Assembly: GCF_029269265.1 (NCBI RefSeq)
Contig: NZ_JARIXP010000004.1
Coordinates: 62,001-126,000 of the forward strand
DNA length: 64,000 nucleotides
Source: Rheinheimera sp. 1928-s
GTDB lineage: Bacteria; Pseudomonadota; Gammaproteobacteria; Enterobacterales; Alteromonadaceae
Reading direction: 5' to 3'
Under the pieces are notes generated by a model, which saw only the letters and a program-made list of their open reading frames with translations, did not search any database and was not told the origin of the DNA. Positions within the stretch are counted from its first letter, which is position 1, and every line of letters starts with the position of its first letter. The position numbers and the translations under genes were made by a program. Positions 17,511 to 27,460 of this stretch are shown one piece after another.

Positions 17511-18284
17511 TTACAGAGCGCGGAGTAACAGATGCTGATAACGCCCTATAGAGGCATAAGGCTCTTGTCTGTTGTATTGCAGTTCAAGGTGCAGCAACTT
17601 ATCAAATTCAGTTTCCTGCTCTGAGCGGTCACGCAGATAATCATGGAAACAACGCACTCCGGTTTTGCCTTCAATCGCAAAACCAGCCTCTTTGCACCAG
17701 CGATACACCTCTTCAGGTTGTAATGGATTTTGCGGGCTTAAACTGACTTTTTTCTTAAACGCCAAATCACGCAGCACATAGTTAAAATTGCCATAAATAA
17801 TATTGCTCAGGCGTTTGGCATCTTTGTTGTAAAACATCAACGACACTAATCCGCCGGTTTGTACTAAAGTACGCAACTGCTTGATAGCCTCTGCCGGTTC
17901 ATGCAGCCATTCCAACACCGCATGACATAACACCACAGGAAACGGCTGCCATTTTTGCTCAGACAACTGCTGCAAGGCCAGAGCATGGCATTGGATCTGC
18001 GCTTCTATTCCGCGCTCTTTGGCATCCTGTAACGCCATATCCAGCATATCCTGCGACAGGTCAGTTAACGTAACCTGATGGCCTTGCTCTGCTAAAGCCA
18101 GCGCCAGTTGGCCCTGCCCTGCGCCTACATCCAGAATTCGGCTGGGCTGCTGTAAATCGGCACATTCAGCAAAGTCACGTAACAGCACGGCCTGGCGCAC
18201 ACGGCCTTTAGTGGTCTGGTAAATATTTTTCTGAAACTTGCCCGCTATACCGTCAAAACTGCGGTCCTGCTGCTTTTTAGTCAC
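17511..18284 (-). CDS. cmoM: CmoM, tRNA 5-carboxymethoxyuridine methyltransferase
   Basis: This 257-aa class I SAM methyltransferase starts MTKKQQDRSFDGIAGKFQKN, closely resembling E. coli CmoM (formerly SmtA). The SAM-binding motif I ILDVGAGQGQ is near residue 58. The family methylates cmo5U34 to mcmo5U34 in wobble positions of several tRNAs, in the cytoplasm. It is the last gene of a minus-strand operon, 26 bp after the Nif3-like gene. No terminator follows its stop directly. The nearest one on this strand is about 320 bp further on, beyond the candidate small RNA. Confidence 0.88.
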   Translation of the reverse strand: MTKKQQDRSFDGIAGKFQKNIYQTTKGRVRQAVLLRDFAECADLQQPSRILDVGAGQGQLALALAEQGHQVTLTDLSQDMLDMALQDAKERGIEAQIQCHALALQQLSEQKWQPFPVVLCHAVLEWLHEPAEAIKQLRTLVQTGGLVSLMFYNKDAKRLSNIIYGNFNYVLRDLAFKKKVSLSPQNPLQPEEVYRWCKEAGFAIEGKTGVRCFHDYLRDRSEQETEFDKLLHLELQYNRQEPYASIGRYQHLLLRAL

Positions 18285-18310
18285 TGTTGATTACTCACTT
18301 GGTAAAACCC

Positions 18311-19075
18311 CTAAGCCGGATTGTCGATATCAATAAATTCACAAACCACACCGGTTTTTTGCTGCACAAATTCCGCCAAAGCTTTGATGCCATACCGCTC
18401 AGTGGCATGATGACCAGCAGAAATAAAATCGATACCCAGCTCACGGGAGCTGTGAATAGTTTGTTCCGACACTTCACCGCTGATAAAAACTTCTGCGCCT
18501 GCTGCATAAGCCTGATCAATATAAGACTGACCACCGCCCGTGCACCAGGCCAGTTGTGTCACAGGCTTATCCAGCACTGCATGCAGCAGTGGAGCACGAT
18601 TGAGCTCATAATGTAGCCTATCCGCGATTTGCTGGCTGGTCATCGCCTTAGCTAAAGTGCCGCGCATCAGGACGCCTGCCGGGCTGACACCGGGCACTGC
18701 CTGCCACTGGGTTAAGCCCAGCTTTAATGCCAGTTGGGCATTGTTACCCAGCAGCGGGTGCACATCCAGCGGCAGATGGTAAGCCATCAGGCTGATATCG
18801 TGTTTTAGCAGGGTTTGTAAACGACGTTTTTTGATGCCGGTGATCACATAGTCTTCGTTTTTCCAAAAATAACCATGGTGCACCATAATGGCATCAGCGC
18901 CAGCTGCTACAGCCGCATCCAGCAAAGCCTGAGAAGCCGTCACTCCAGCCACTATTTTTTTAATCTGGCTTTTGCCTTCAACCTGTAAACCATTGGGGCA
19001 ATAGTCTTTGATCAGGCTGCTTTGTAATTCCTGATCCAACAGCTGAACTAAAGCCTGACGGCTGATTTCACTCAT
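18311..19075 (-). CDS. Nif3-like dinuclear-metal protein (YbgI family)
   Basis: This 254-aa protein belongs to the Nif3/YbgI family, whose hexamers bind two metal ions per subunit. MVHHGYFW and SAGHHATE supply the conserved His ligands, and FISGEVSEQ is a further family motif. Annotated as GTP cyclohydrolase 1 type 2 homologue in some databases, its true activity is uncertain. A role in DNA or metal homeostasis has been proposed for E. coli YbgI. The start at 19075 was chosen because AGGAGAC lies six bases upstream. An upstream in-frame ATG would overlap the glycosyltransferase further. The two genes overlap by eight bases. Confidence 0.88.
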   Translation of the reverse strand: MSEISRQALVQLLDQELQSSLIKDYCPNGLQVEGKSQIKKIVAGVTASQALLDAAVAAGADAIMVHHGYFWKNEDYVITGIKKRRLQTLLKHDISLMAYHLPLDVHPLLGNNAQLALKLGLTQWQAVPGVSPAGVLMRGTLAKAMTSQQIADRLHYELNRAPLLHAVLDKPVTQLAWCTGGGQSYIDQAYAAGAEVFISGEVSEQTIHSSRELGIDFISAGHHATERYGIKALAEFVQQKTGVVCEFIDIDNPA

Positions 19076-20345
19076 GTGTTGTCTCCTGTGCAAGGCTGTG
19101 TTTCAGCTCTGCCAATTTTGTTTTTGCTTCAATCCACTGCGCCATAAACTGCGTGCTGCGATGCTGATGATGTCTGAGCATAGCGCCAGTGAAGTTTGTT
19201 AATCTGTGCTGTGACAGCTGTTGCTGCACGTCCATCAGTTGCTGCCAGACCCTGGGCTGATGTTGATCTTGTGCAAAACGCTCCACCAGAATGCAAAAGC
19301 CTTGCTGCTGCTTTTGCTGCCATAGAGCCTGGTCCTGATACAAAAGCACAGCGGCCTCTGCGATTTGTTCTGCGGTTTCACCAATAAGCCCGCTCCATAA
19401 TCCCTGATGCACCATGCCTTCAGCCCCTATGGCCGTAGTGACATTGGGAGTGCCCTGCAGCATGGCGTCAATAAATTTGCCTTTAAGGCCAGCACCAAAA
19501 GCCAAAGGAGCCAATAAAACACGGCCATTTTTAACCACTTCAGCTGCACTTTCAGCCCAGCCTTTGACCAGAAAACCCTCTTTAGGCTGATGCAACTGCG
19601 TGGCTTTAGGCGGCGGATAAGCGCCATAAATATGCAGTTCGGCTTTGGGCAGTTGCTTACGGATCAAAGGCCAGATCTGCTGCTTCAGCCACAGCACAGC
19701 CTGCCAATTGGGTTCATGCCGAAAATTACCAATAGAGACAAAATGCTGACGCTGCTCAAACAGCGGCAAATCAGCCGGGAGTTCTGCGTCTGCTGATGTT
19801 TCAAGCCAAAAAGGGCTGTAACACAATAGCTCTTTCGGTATTTTAAAGTGTTCGGTCAGCAACTGCATTTCTGCTTCTGAAATAATCAACGTCAGATCAG
19901 AGCGGTAAATAGCAGCTATTTCACGCTGCGCCTGCTCACTGTGTAAATCATCCAATGTCACGGCCCTGCCCGCTTTAAACGCCTGTTGACGGGCTAAACG
20001 TAAAAAGTGCAGATCTTCAGTATCTAATAACCGCAGCGCATCAGGGCATTGCTGCTCAACACGCCAGCCAAACTGCTCTTCAAGCATAAAGCGGTCGAAC
20101 ATCACCATAGCGGGTTGCCACTGTTTTAATTGCTCGTCAAAACTGCTGTCGTTTAACTGAATGTGATGTTCAGCAATTTGCCACTGGCTTAAATCAAAAC
20201 GGTGTGGGCTTTTTTCGGCCGGACTGGCAAAAATAACAGTCCAGTTCTGCTCGCGAAACATTGCCAGCAAAGACAACATTCGACTACCGGCAGCAGAAGA
20301 ATTTGGTTCAGGCCAGACATAACCGACCACAAGAAGCACAGACAT
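19068..20345 (-). CDS. Glycosyltransferase (GT4/GT1-like)
   Basis: This 425-aa GT-B-fold protein has an N-terminal start MSVLLVVGYVWPEPNSSAAGSR (donor-glycine loop region) and a C-terminal donor-binding half with FVSIGNFRHEPNWQAVLWL and LAPLAFGAGLKGKFIDAMLQGTP, typical of GT4-like enzymes. No membrane segment is present. It is the first gene of an operon with the Nif3-like and CmoM genes, an odd combination, and lies 20 kb from the polysaccharide locus. Substrate and acceptor are unknown. An envelope glycan or a protein acceptor is possible. Confidence 0.82.
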   Translation of the reverse strand: MSVLLVVGYVWPEPNSSAAGSRMLSLLAMFREQNWTVIFASPAEKSPHRFDLSQWQIAEHHIQLNDSSFDEQLKQWQPAMVMFDRFMLEEQFGWRVEQQCPDALRLLDTEDLHFLRLARQQAFKAGRAVTLDDLHSEQAQREIAAIYRSDLTLIISEAEMQLLTEHFKIPKELLCYSPFWLETSADAELPADLPLFEQRQHFVSIGNFRHEPNWQAVLWLKQQIWPLIRKQLPKAELHIYGAYPPPKATQLHQPKEGFLVKGWAESAAEVVKNGRVLLAPLAFGAGLKGKFIDAMLQGTPNVTTAIGAEGMVHQGLWSGLIGETAEQIAEAAVLLYQDQALWQQKQQQGFCILVERFAQDQHQPRVWQQLMDVQQQLSQHRLTNFTGAMLRHHQHRSTQFMAQWIEAKTKLAELKHSLAQETTHE

Positions 20346-20482
20346 AAAAGGCTACTGTTCAGTGTATAAAACAAAGGTCGTTAGTTTACCTCTATCTGCC
20401 GAAAATAACGAATCAGGCTGGTTGCTTTTATCCTGCCAGTGTTAACATGGTGTTTTCAACTACTTAGAACGCCATACAGAAC

Positions 20483-21136
20483 ATGAAAGCAGCGACCAGT
20501 TACAGTGCATCAGAAGAACTAAGCCATGCCATCAGCCACGGTTTGGGGGTGTTCGCCAGTATCATTGGCTTGTACCTGATGCTCCAGCTCAGTGCTGATA
20601 CTGATTTCTGGCGTCAATTAAGCAGTTGGGTCTTTGGCCTGAGTTTGATTTTATTGTACGGCAGCTCTACGTTGTATCATGCCATTGGCAACCTGCAGCA
20701 TAAGCTCTGGCTCAGAAAACTGGATCACTCGGCTATTTTTATTTTAATTGCCGGCACCTATACCCCTTTTACACTGGTTAGTTTAAGAGACAACTGGGGC
20801 TGGTGGTTATTTGCCCTGGTCTGGAGTATTGCGCTGGCTGGCGTACTGTTAAAACTCTTTACCGGTGCTAAATATCAGAAATTATCTTTGGCTATGTATC
20901 TGATGATGGGCTGGATAGTGATAGTAGCTATCGATCCTATGCTGACCTATGTGCCAGCAGCAGGCATGTGGTGGTTGTTGGCGGGTGGCTTGTTTTACTC
21001 AGGTGGTGTGCTGTTTTATGTGCAAAAAACCTTGTTTATGCATCATTTGATCTGGCACTTATTTGTATTGGCCGGCAGTGTTTGCCATTTTCTGGCTGTG
21101 TACTTTTATGTCTTGCCGCCGTCAGTGGCGGCTTAA
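20483..21136 (+). CDS. trhA: TrhA/hemolysin III family (PAQR-like) membrane protein
   Basis: This 217-aa protein has seven hydrophobic segments and the family motifs: SEELSHAISHGLGV at the N-terminus with the first His/Ser positions, GSSTLYHAI, and HHLIWHLFVLAGSVCHF near the C-terminus with the metal-binding His residues. Bacterial homologues (YqfA/TrhA) are inner-membrane proteins linked to membrane-energetics homeostasis. The old name hemolysin III does not imply that it is a toxin. It stands alone. Its stop overlaps the stop region of the convergent sensor kinase by four bases, so no separate terminator lies between them. Confidence 0.87.
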   Translation: MKAATSYSASEELSHAISHGLGVFASIIGLYLMLQLSADTDFWRQLSSWVFGLSLILLYGSSTLYHAIGNLQHKLWLRKLDHSAIFILIAGTYTPFTLVSLRDNWGWWLFALVWSIALAGVLLKLFTGAKYQKLSLAMYLMMGWIVIVAIDPMLTYVPAAGMWWLLAGGLFYSGGVLFYVQKTLFMHHLIWHLFVLAGSVCHFLAVYFYVLPPSVAA

Positions 21137-24100
21137 ACAGCCTCTGGCTGCTCCTCTTGCGTCAGCGGTAATTCAAACCAAAACAACGCACCTTGGCCTG
21201 GTTCACTGTCAAAACCAATAGTGCCATGATGAGCCGCAATAATAGTTTTGCAAATGTTCAAGCCTAACCCTGTCCCCTCCGCTTTGCGGCTGCTGGAGCC
21301 ATCGGCCTGAGAGAATTTTTCAAAGATACGGCTGCGGAAATTATCCGGAATACCAGAGCCCTGATCCTGCACTGCAAAACGTATAAAACCGGCGTTTTGG
21401 TTTAACTGCACCATGACTGTCTGGCCTGAGCTGGAAAATTTAATCGCATTAGACAATAAATTATCCACCACTTGCCTTAATCTGGTTTGATCAGCAACCA
21501 GCCGACAGTCTTCCAGCTTCACCTGAAAACTCACCTGATACTTGGCAGCATAAGGCGCAATACTATCCAGCGCCTGAAGCACAAGCTGTTTCATATCAAA
21601 GGTCGCAAAAGACAAACTAAAGTTACCAGACTCAAACTTTTGCAAATCCAGTAAGTCGTTAATCAGCTGCGATAGTCGTTCACTGTTCCCCAAAGCAGTG
21701 TGCAGCAATTGCTGGTAATGCTCTGAGTTCTGGTCCACAGCCTTACTGGCGATTAATCCGACCGCACCACGAATAGAAGTTAAAGGTGTGCGTAGTTCAT
21801 GGCTGACCGTAGAGATAAACTCATCTTTTAAGTTATTCAGCCGTTTGAGCTCTTTGTTATTTTCGGCCAGTTGCGACAAACTCAGTTCCAGCTGTCGTGA
21901 GCGCAGAGACAAAGTTGCTGTACTGTCCTGCAAGGCTTTAGTGCGCTCTTTTACCATAGTTTCCAGTACCGTCTGGTTATTGGCTCTCTCCTGCACCGAA
22001 TGCTGCAGCAGCTTGTTAATTTGCCGCATATGCCGCAGCCGGTAAGCGTGTCCGCCCAGCAGCAGCAACAACAAGACCAGACCAATACCTGTAACGACCC
22101 AACCTCGCTGCCACCATAAAGGCAGCACTTCGATACTCAGTGTCTGAGCCTTATCAGCAAATAAGCCATGCTGGTTTGAACCCAATACCTTAAACTGGTA
22201 AGTTCCTGGCTCCAACTGGCTGTAATTCACTTTGGTATAGCCGGTATTGTGTTGCCAGCTGTTATCCACCCCTTCGAGCTGATAAATAAACTGATTACGT
22301 TTTGGGTCGTGGAAATCGAGGCTGGCCAGCTCCAGACTAATACCTTCACCAGGTTTTAATTCAATATGAGACCATGGCCCTTGCATAATGCCGGGCTTAA
22401 GCTTCTTTTGATCAATCCAAATAGCAGAAATGCGGGTATTGGCTTTGTGATGATTCAGCCAGAGTCGCCCGGCGTTCACTATAGCCAGGCCCCCTGCGGT
22501 GCCCAGATACAAGTTGTCGCGTTTGGATACCGAAAACGCTTTGAATATCATTTCTTTACTGTTAAGGCCGTCTTGTTCTGTGAAGGTCGTTAAGCGCTCT
22601 TGCTGGTAAGGTTTTAAGGTTAAACCATAAGCCGAAAACAGCCAGATATTGTTTTGTTTATCAGTGTACGCCCCCAATAATTCAGTGCTTGGAAGTTTTA
22701 CCGCTTCGACCAGCACAGAGACTATGCGATTTTGCAGATCCAGACTTAACAAGCCACTTCTGCTGCAAATTAATACCGTATTCTCCGGACCTGGTGCAAG
22801 ACACTGAATATCTGCTGCCTGATCAGCAAGGAACAGTTGCGTCAGTGACTGTAATTGTCCTGTGCCAGGATCCAGCACAAACACACCTGAATAGCGGGTG
22901 CCCAGCCAGATTTTCCCCTGGATTTGTTGCACCACCTGCACAGCATCCCCTACTTTCTGCTGCGCAATATCTTGCAACCAGTGCTGATGCTCTCCAGATG
23001 GATCCCAACGCATCAACCCATTTTGCCATAAGCCCAGCCATACACTGCCATCAGGCAAGCCAATGAGATCCCTCACATTTTGCCATTGAGTGCTGTTGGG
23101 CCTTTGCCCAGAATCAAGCTGTACCAGTTGCTGCTTTTTCTCATCAAACTGCCATAAGCCGTTGTCCAGGCCAAGGTATAATTTTCCCTGACTGGTTCTG
23201 GTGATCGCATTGACCCGGGCTGAGGTTGCAAAAGAGACAGCAGCGCCTGTACGTCGGTTAAGCTGATGAAACTGATCCGCTGTACCTAACCATAAAAAAT
23301 CATCTTCCACTTTGACCGCAGTGAATTGCTCAGTAGCCAAAGCAGCGGCTTGTTCGCCCCATTCTGTCAGATCAGTAAAAGCAGACGGCTGGTGCCTGCC
23401 ATAGAACAAGCCCCTTTCTCTGCTGCCGACCCATAACAAACCACTGCGGTCTACCAACAAAGAACGCACATTTATACCAGGTAATAATCTAGGCTGATCA
23501 CCAAATGGTTCAAACCGACCTGAAGCCAAAGATAGTTTATAGACACCATCAAAAGTACCGACCAACATATTCCCTTGTTGATCACTGACCAACACATTGA
23601 TGATAGGGCCAACGGCATCAGCATAAAAAGGTACGGCATGAAATTCCGACGACGCAGGGTCAAACTGAAACAAAGCACTGCGCCCACCTACCCACAACTT
23701 GTCGCCATAAGCAAACAAAGTGCGCATTTCATTGTTGACGTTTTGTGGACCAAAAGCCTGATAGGCAGCACTAAGCCCATCTTCTGCTGTCCATTGATGT
23801 AAACCATTGCTGGTCGCAATCCAGATCCTGCCATCTTCGCTTTGTTCCAGCGCCCAGATCCGCTGATGTATAAGAGGCTGAACACTGCCTTCGGCACCTA
23901 AAGTTTGTAATTTTCCATCAGATGACAAGCGCTGCAGGCCCTTGTTCGTGCCTATCCATAAGGCTCCTGATTGGTCCATCAATAAACTTTGAATGTAGTT
24001 GCTGGCAAGAGGCAAGGCACTGTCTGCGTGATCGGAGTAGTGTGTGATCTCCCCGGTGCGGATATTCACCTTGCTTAGCCCCATACCCCAACTGCCCACC

Positions 24101-24399
24101 CAGAGTTGATCGTTCTGATCAATCAACAATGCATCTATGTCAGGCACCAGCATATTTTCGCTGACGGAGGCTGGTAACACATCAAAAGCTTCCAGCTCGT
24201 AACCGTTGTAGCGTAATAAACCAGTATTGGTCGACCCAAGCCAGATATAGCCATCATCATCCTGCAGTATTTTGTAAATGCTGGCATTAGGCAAACCATC
24301 ATCCACACTAATACGGGTAAAGTTAGCGTTAGCAGACAGCATAAAGCTGCAGCTCAATAGCCACAAATACAGAAAATAATGGACCTGCCTGAATTTCAT
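21133..24399 (-). CDS. Large beta-propeller (reg_prop/Y_Y_Y) sensor histidine kinase
   Basis: This 1088-aa membrane kinase has a signal peptide (LYLWLLSCSFMLSANA), then about 700 residues of repeated IWLGT-type two-component-regulator propeller blades forming a large periplasmic sensor. A Y_Y_Y domain (about 690-750), one transmembrane helix (about 765-785), a coiled coil, and HisKA and HATPase domains follow. The phosphoacceptor is H867 (VSHELRTPL). NAIKFS, GSGIPDNF and GTGLGLNICK mark the ATP-binding half. Unlike the hybrid kinases of Bacteroidetes, it lacks a receiver and an AraC domain. The start at 24399 gives a proper signal peptide and has AGAGGTC upstream. The track-length frame from 24432 adds an implausible N-terminus. 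No cognate regulator is adjacent, so it is an orphan. Ligand unknown. Confidence 0.88.
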   Translation of the reverse strand: MKFRQVHYFLYLWLLSCSFMLSANANFTRISVDDGLPNASIYKILQDDDGYIWLGSTNTGLLRYNGYELEAFDVLPASVSENMLVPDIDALLIDQNDQLWVGSWGMGLSKVNIRTGEITHYSDHADSALPLASNYIQSLLMDQSGALWIGTNKGLQRLSSDGKLQTLGAEGSVQPLIHQRIWALEQSEDGRIWIATSNGLHQWTAEDGLSAAYQAFGPQNVNNEMRTLFAYGDKLWVGGRSALFQFDPASSEFHAVPFYADAVGPIINVLVSDQQGNMLVGTFDGVYKLSLASGRFEPFGDQPRLLPGINVRSLLVDRSGLLWVGSRERGLFYGRHQPSAFTDLTEWGEQAAALATEQFTAVKVEDDFLWLGTADQFHQLNRRTGAAVSFATSARVNAITRTSQGKLYLGLDNGLWQFDEKKQQLVQLDSGQRPNSTQWQNVRDLIGLPDGSVWLGLWQNGLMRWDPSGEHQHWLQDIAQQKVGDAVQVVQQIQGKIWLGTRYSGVFVLDPGTGQLQSLTQLFLADQAADIQCLAPGPENTVLICSRSGLLSLDLQNRIVSVLVEAVKLPSTELLGAYTDKQNNIWLFSAYGLTLKPYQQERLTTFTEQDGLNSKEMIFKAFSVSKRDNLYLGTAGGLAIVNAGRLWLNHHKANTRISAIWIDQKKLKPGIMQGPWSHIELKPGEGISLELASLDFHDPKRNQFIYQLEGVDNSWQHNTGYTKVNYSQLEPGTYQFKVLGSNQHGLFADKAQTLSIEVLPLWWQRGWVVTGIGLVLLLLLLGGHAYRLRHMRQINKLLQHSVQERANNQTVLETMVKERTKALQDSTATLSLRSRQLELSLSQLAENNKELKRLNNLKDEFISTVSHELRTPLTSIRGAVGLIASKAVDQNSEHYQQLLHTALGNSERLSQLINDLLDLQKFESGNFSLSFATFDMKQLVLQALDSIAPYAAKYQVSFQVKLEDCRLVADQTRLRQVVDNLLSNAIKFSSSGQTVMVQLNQNAGFIRFAVQDQGSGIPDNFRSRIFEKFSQADGSSSRKAEGTGLGLNICKTIIAAHHGTIGFDSEPGQGALFWFELPLTQEEQPEAV

Positions 24400-24590
24400 C
24401 AATTCAGACCTCTTGAGTAAAAAAAGCGGCACAGAAGATAGTGCAATTTAAACCTCTGCGGAGGATCAACAGCAAATTAGGTGTAAACAAACAATACCAT
24501 AGCATGAGATCCTTGCCAGAGCCTGAATTGGAAAAAATGCAGTTGTGCTTTATCTCGCTGTTGCAATGCCATAAAATCGGCCCCATTAAC

Positions 24591-24612
24591 AAATCACTGA
24601 TTAAATCACTGA
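24591..24612 (+). repeat. Short tandem direct repeat upstream of trxB
   Basis: AAATCACTGA occurs twice with a 12-bp period (24591-24600 and 24603-24612), 22 bp before the trxB start, in the leader. It could be a pair of regulator half-sites on one face of the helix or chance. Confidence 0.3.
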
Positions 24613-24631
24613 ATTAAAAATGCCGGAGTAA

Positions 24632-25591
<960 letters not shown>

Positions 25592-25617
25592 AATTTCTGG
25601 ACTTTAAAGGGTAAATA

Positions 25618-26331
25618 GTGGTGATTTATTTACCCGAATTATCAAAAGCATCGCTTGAATTCCCTCCGGTCAGTCAGGCTCTGACTGAACCGGATGGTTT
25701 ATTGGCGATGGGTGGTGATTTATCGCCAGAGCGTTTATTAAAAGCCTATCAAAGTGGTATTTTCCCCTGGTTTAGCCCAGGCGATCCGCTGCTGTGGTGG
25801 AGTCCGTCACAACGCGCCATTTTTAAACCCGGCGTATTAAAACCTAACCGCTCTTTGCGTAAGTTCTTACACCATTCCAGCTTTCAAATCAGTATCAACA
25901 AGGCGTTTTCGCAGGTCATTCGAGCCTGCAGTGCACCACGCGCTTCGCAACAAGGCACCTGGATAGTCCCCGACATTCAACAGGCCTATATTGCTTTGCA
26001 TCGGCAAGGTCATGCTCACAGCATTGAAGTCTGGTCTGATGGCGAACTGGTCGGTGGTTGTTATGGTGTGATGGTTGGCCAGCTGTTTTGTGGTGAGTCT
26101 ATGTTTAATACCTTACCCAATACCGCAAAAATTGCGCTGGCGGCCTTACAGCAGCATTTATCTTCTTTTGCCACAGGCTATATTGATTGTCAGATGATGA
26201 ATCCTTTTTTACAGCAGTTAGGAGCAGAGCCTTTGTCTCGAAGAACGTACCTGACCTTACTGGCCAATCATAAATCCCTGCTTTGCCCCGCTGATAGTTG
26301 GCGTGTGCAGGATATTGTGTTGGAGCTTTAG
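25618..26331 (+). CDS. aat: Leucyl/phenylalanyl-tRNA-protein transferase
   Basis: This 237-aa enzyme transfers Leu or Phe from tRNA to N-terminal Arg or Lys of proteins, creating ClpS-recognised N-degrons. Signatures include FPWFSPGDPLLWWSPSQRAIF near residue 50, SIEVW, LVGGCYGV, GESMF and CQMMNPFLQQLGAE. The start is GTG at 25618 (a second GTG follows at once), preceded by AAAGGG. It sits between trxB and bpt with a single-base gap to the latter. The neighbouring clpA and clpS genes encode the protease adaptor system that consumes its products. Confidence 0.95.
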   Translation: MVIYLPELSKASLEFPPVSQALTEPDGLLAMGGDLSPERLLKAYQSGIFPWFSPGDPLLWWSPSQRAIFKPGVLKPNRSLRKFLHHSSFQISINKAFSQVIRACSAPRASQQGTWIVPDIQQAYIALHRQGHAHSIEVWSDGELVGGCYGVMVGQLFCGESMFNTLPNTAKIALAALQQHLSSFATGYIDCQMMNPFLQQLGAEPLSRRTYLTLLANHKSLLCPADSWRVQDIVLEL

Positions 26332-26332
26332 G

Positions 26333-27046
26333 ATGTCAGGCTTAAAACTTGGAGTCAGCCAGCAACAGCCATGCAATTACCTGCCCGACCGCCAGGAGCG
26401 TTTATTATTTACTCTGCCGGATGAGCCCCTGGACGCGACCTTTTACCAGCAACTCTTAACGCTGAATTTCAGACGCAGCGGTGAGCAGATTTATACCACC
26501 TACTGTGAAGGTTGCCAGCAATGTCAGTCGGTGCGACTCGAAGCTACGGCATTTCAATTGAACAGCAACCAACGAAGGCTCTGGAATAAAGCCAAACGCA
26601 CGAGCTGGCGATATCAGTTGGTACAACACAGCAAGACAAAGGATTGCACAGAAAAATACTATGCCTTGTACCAATCCTATATAGACACTAAACATGCCGA
26701 CAGTTCGATGTCGCCGACCAGTCCAGAGCAAATGTCGTATTTATGGCAAGCTGACTGGCTGAAAATACAGTTTTTAGAACAATATGTAGGCGAAAATCTA
26801 GTGGCTGTGACCGTAGTCGACACCACTGCCGATGCCTTTTCCGCTGTCTACACTTTTTACCAGACTGGTCATGCTTTGGCTTTTGGCACCCTGGCGATTC
26901 TGGCGCTGATTGAACAAGCCAAAACAGAAAACGTCCATTTTGTTTATCTGGGTTATTACATCCAACACTGTCAAAAGATGAGTTACAAGGCAAAATTTTT
27001 ACCACAACAACGCTTTATAGCCGGAGAATGGCTCTCATTTCGCTAA
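26333..27046 (+). CDS. bpt: Aspartate/glutamate leucyltransferase (Bpt)
   Basis: This 237-aa protein of the arginyl-tRNA-transferase fold attaches Leu to proteins beginning with Asp or Glu, feeding them into the ClpS/ClpAP N-degron pathway. The N-terminal Cys cluster YCEGCQQC and the downstream TFYQTGHALAFGTLAIL and FVYLGYYI motifs are characteristic. The start at 26333 has GGAG seven bases upstream and leaves one base after the aat stop. An upstream in-frame start would overlap aat. E. coli lacks this gene, whereas many marine gammaproteobacteria keep it beside aat. Its presence means the organism can process secondary acidic N-degrons. Confidence 0.93.
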   Translation: MSGLKLGVSQQQPCNYLPDRQERLLFTLPDEPLDATFYQQLLTLNFRRSGEQIYTTYCEGCQQCQSVRLEATAFQLNSNQRRLWNKAKRTSWRYQLVQHSKTKDCTEKYYALYQSYIDTKHADSSMSPTSPEQMSYLWQADWLKIQFLEQYVGENLVAVTVVDTTADAFSAVYTFYQTGHALAFGTLAILALIEQAKTENVHFVYLGYYIQHCQKMSYKAKFLPQQRFIAGEWLSFR

Positions 27047-27141
27047 ATCTGTCTATCTTGCTTTACTTATCTGCCCTTTTTCGGCAAAATCTGCGGCAGT
27101 TTTTTGAACTAATGAATTTAAATAAGAGGCTGGCACGCTGA

Positions 27142-27360
<219 letters not shown>

Positions 27361-27374
27361 GATTTGACGGAACC

Positions 27375-27394
27375 AAATAGCGCTAACGCTATTT
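27375..27394. repeat. Perfect hairpin after infA
   Basis: AAATAGCG-CTAA-CGCTATTT is a perfect 8-bp stem with a four-base loop, just before the bidirectional terminator. It probably protects the infA transcript 3' end. Confidence 0.6.
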
Positions 27395-27403
27395 GCTTTA
27401 AAG

Positions 27404-27430
27404 AAAAACCCGGCCAGGCCGGGTTTTTTC
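27404..27430. terminator. Bidirectional intrinsic terminator, infA/clpA
   Basis: AAAAACCCGGCC-AG-GGCCGGGTTTTTT-type symmetry: a GC-rich stem centred near 27415 flanked by A-run and T-run, placed between the convergent infA and clpA genes. It can stop transcription from both sides. Confidence 0.9.
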
Positions 27431-27460
27431 GTATTCGAAGAATTTAACTAAGCTTTATAC

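Noticed and set aside
17327-17551. Plus-strand 74-codon frame in the tricorn/cmoM spacer
   Set aside because: It lacks a ribosome site, runs antisense into cmoM, and has no protein-like composition. The region is better explained as structured RNA and promoter on the other strand.
22689-23066. 125-codon plus-strand frame inside the propeller kinase
   Set aside because: It is antisense to conserved propeller blades and has no start signal.
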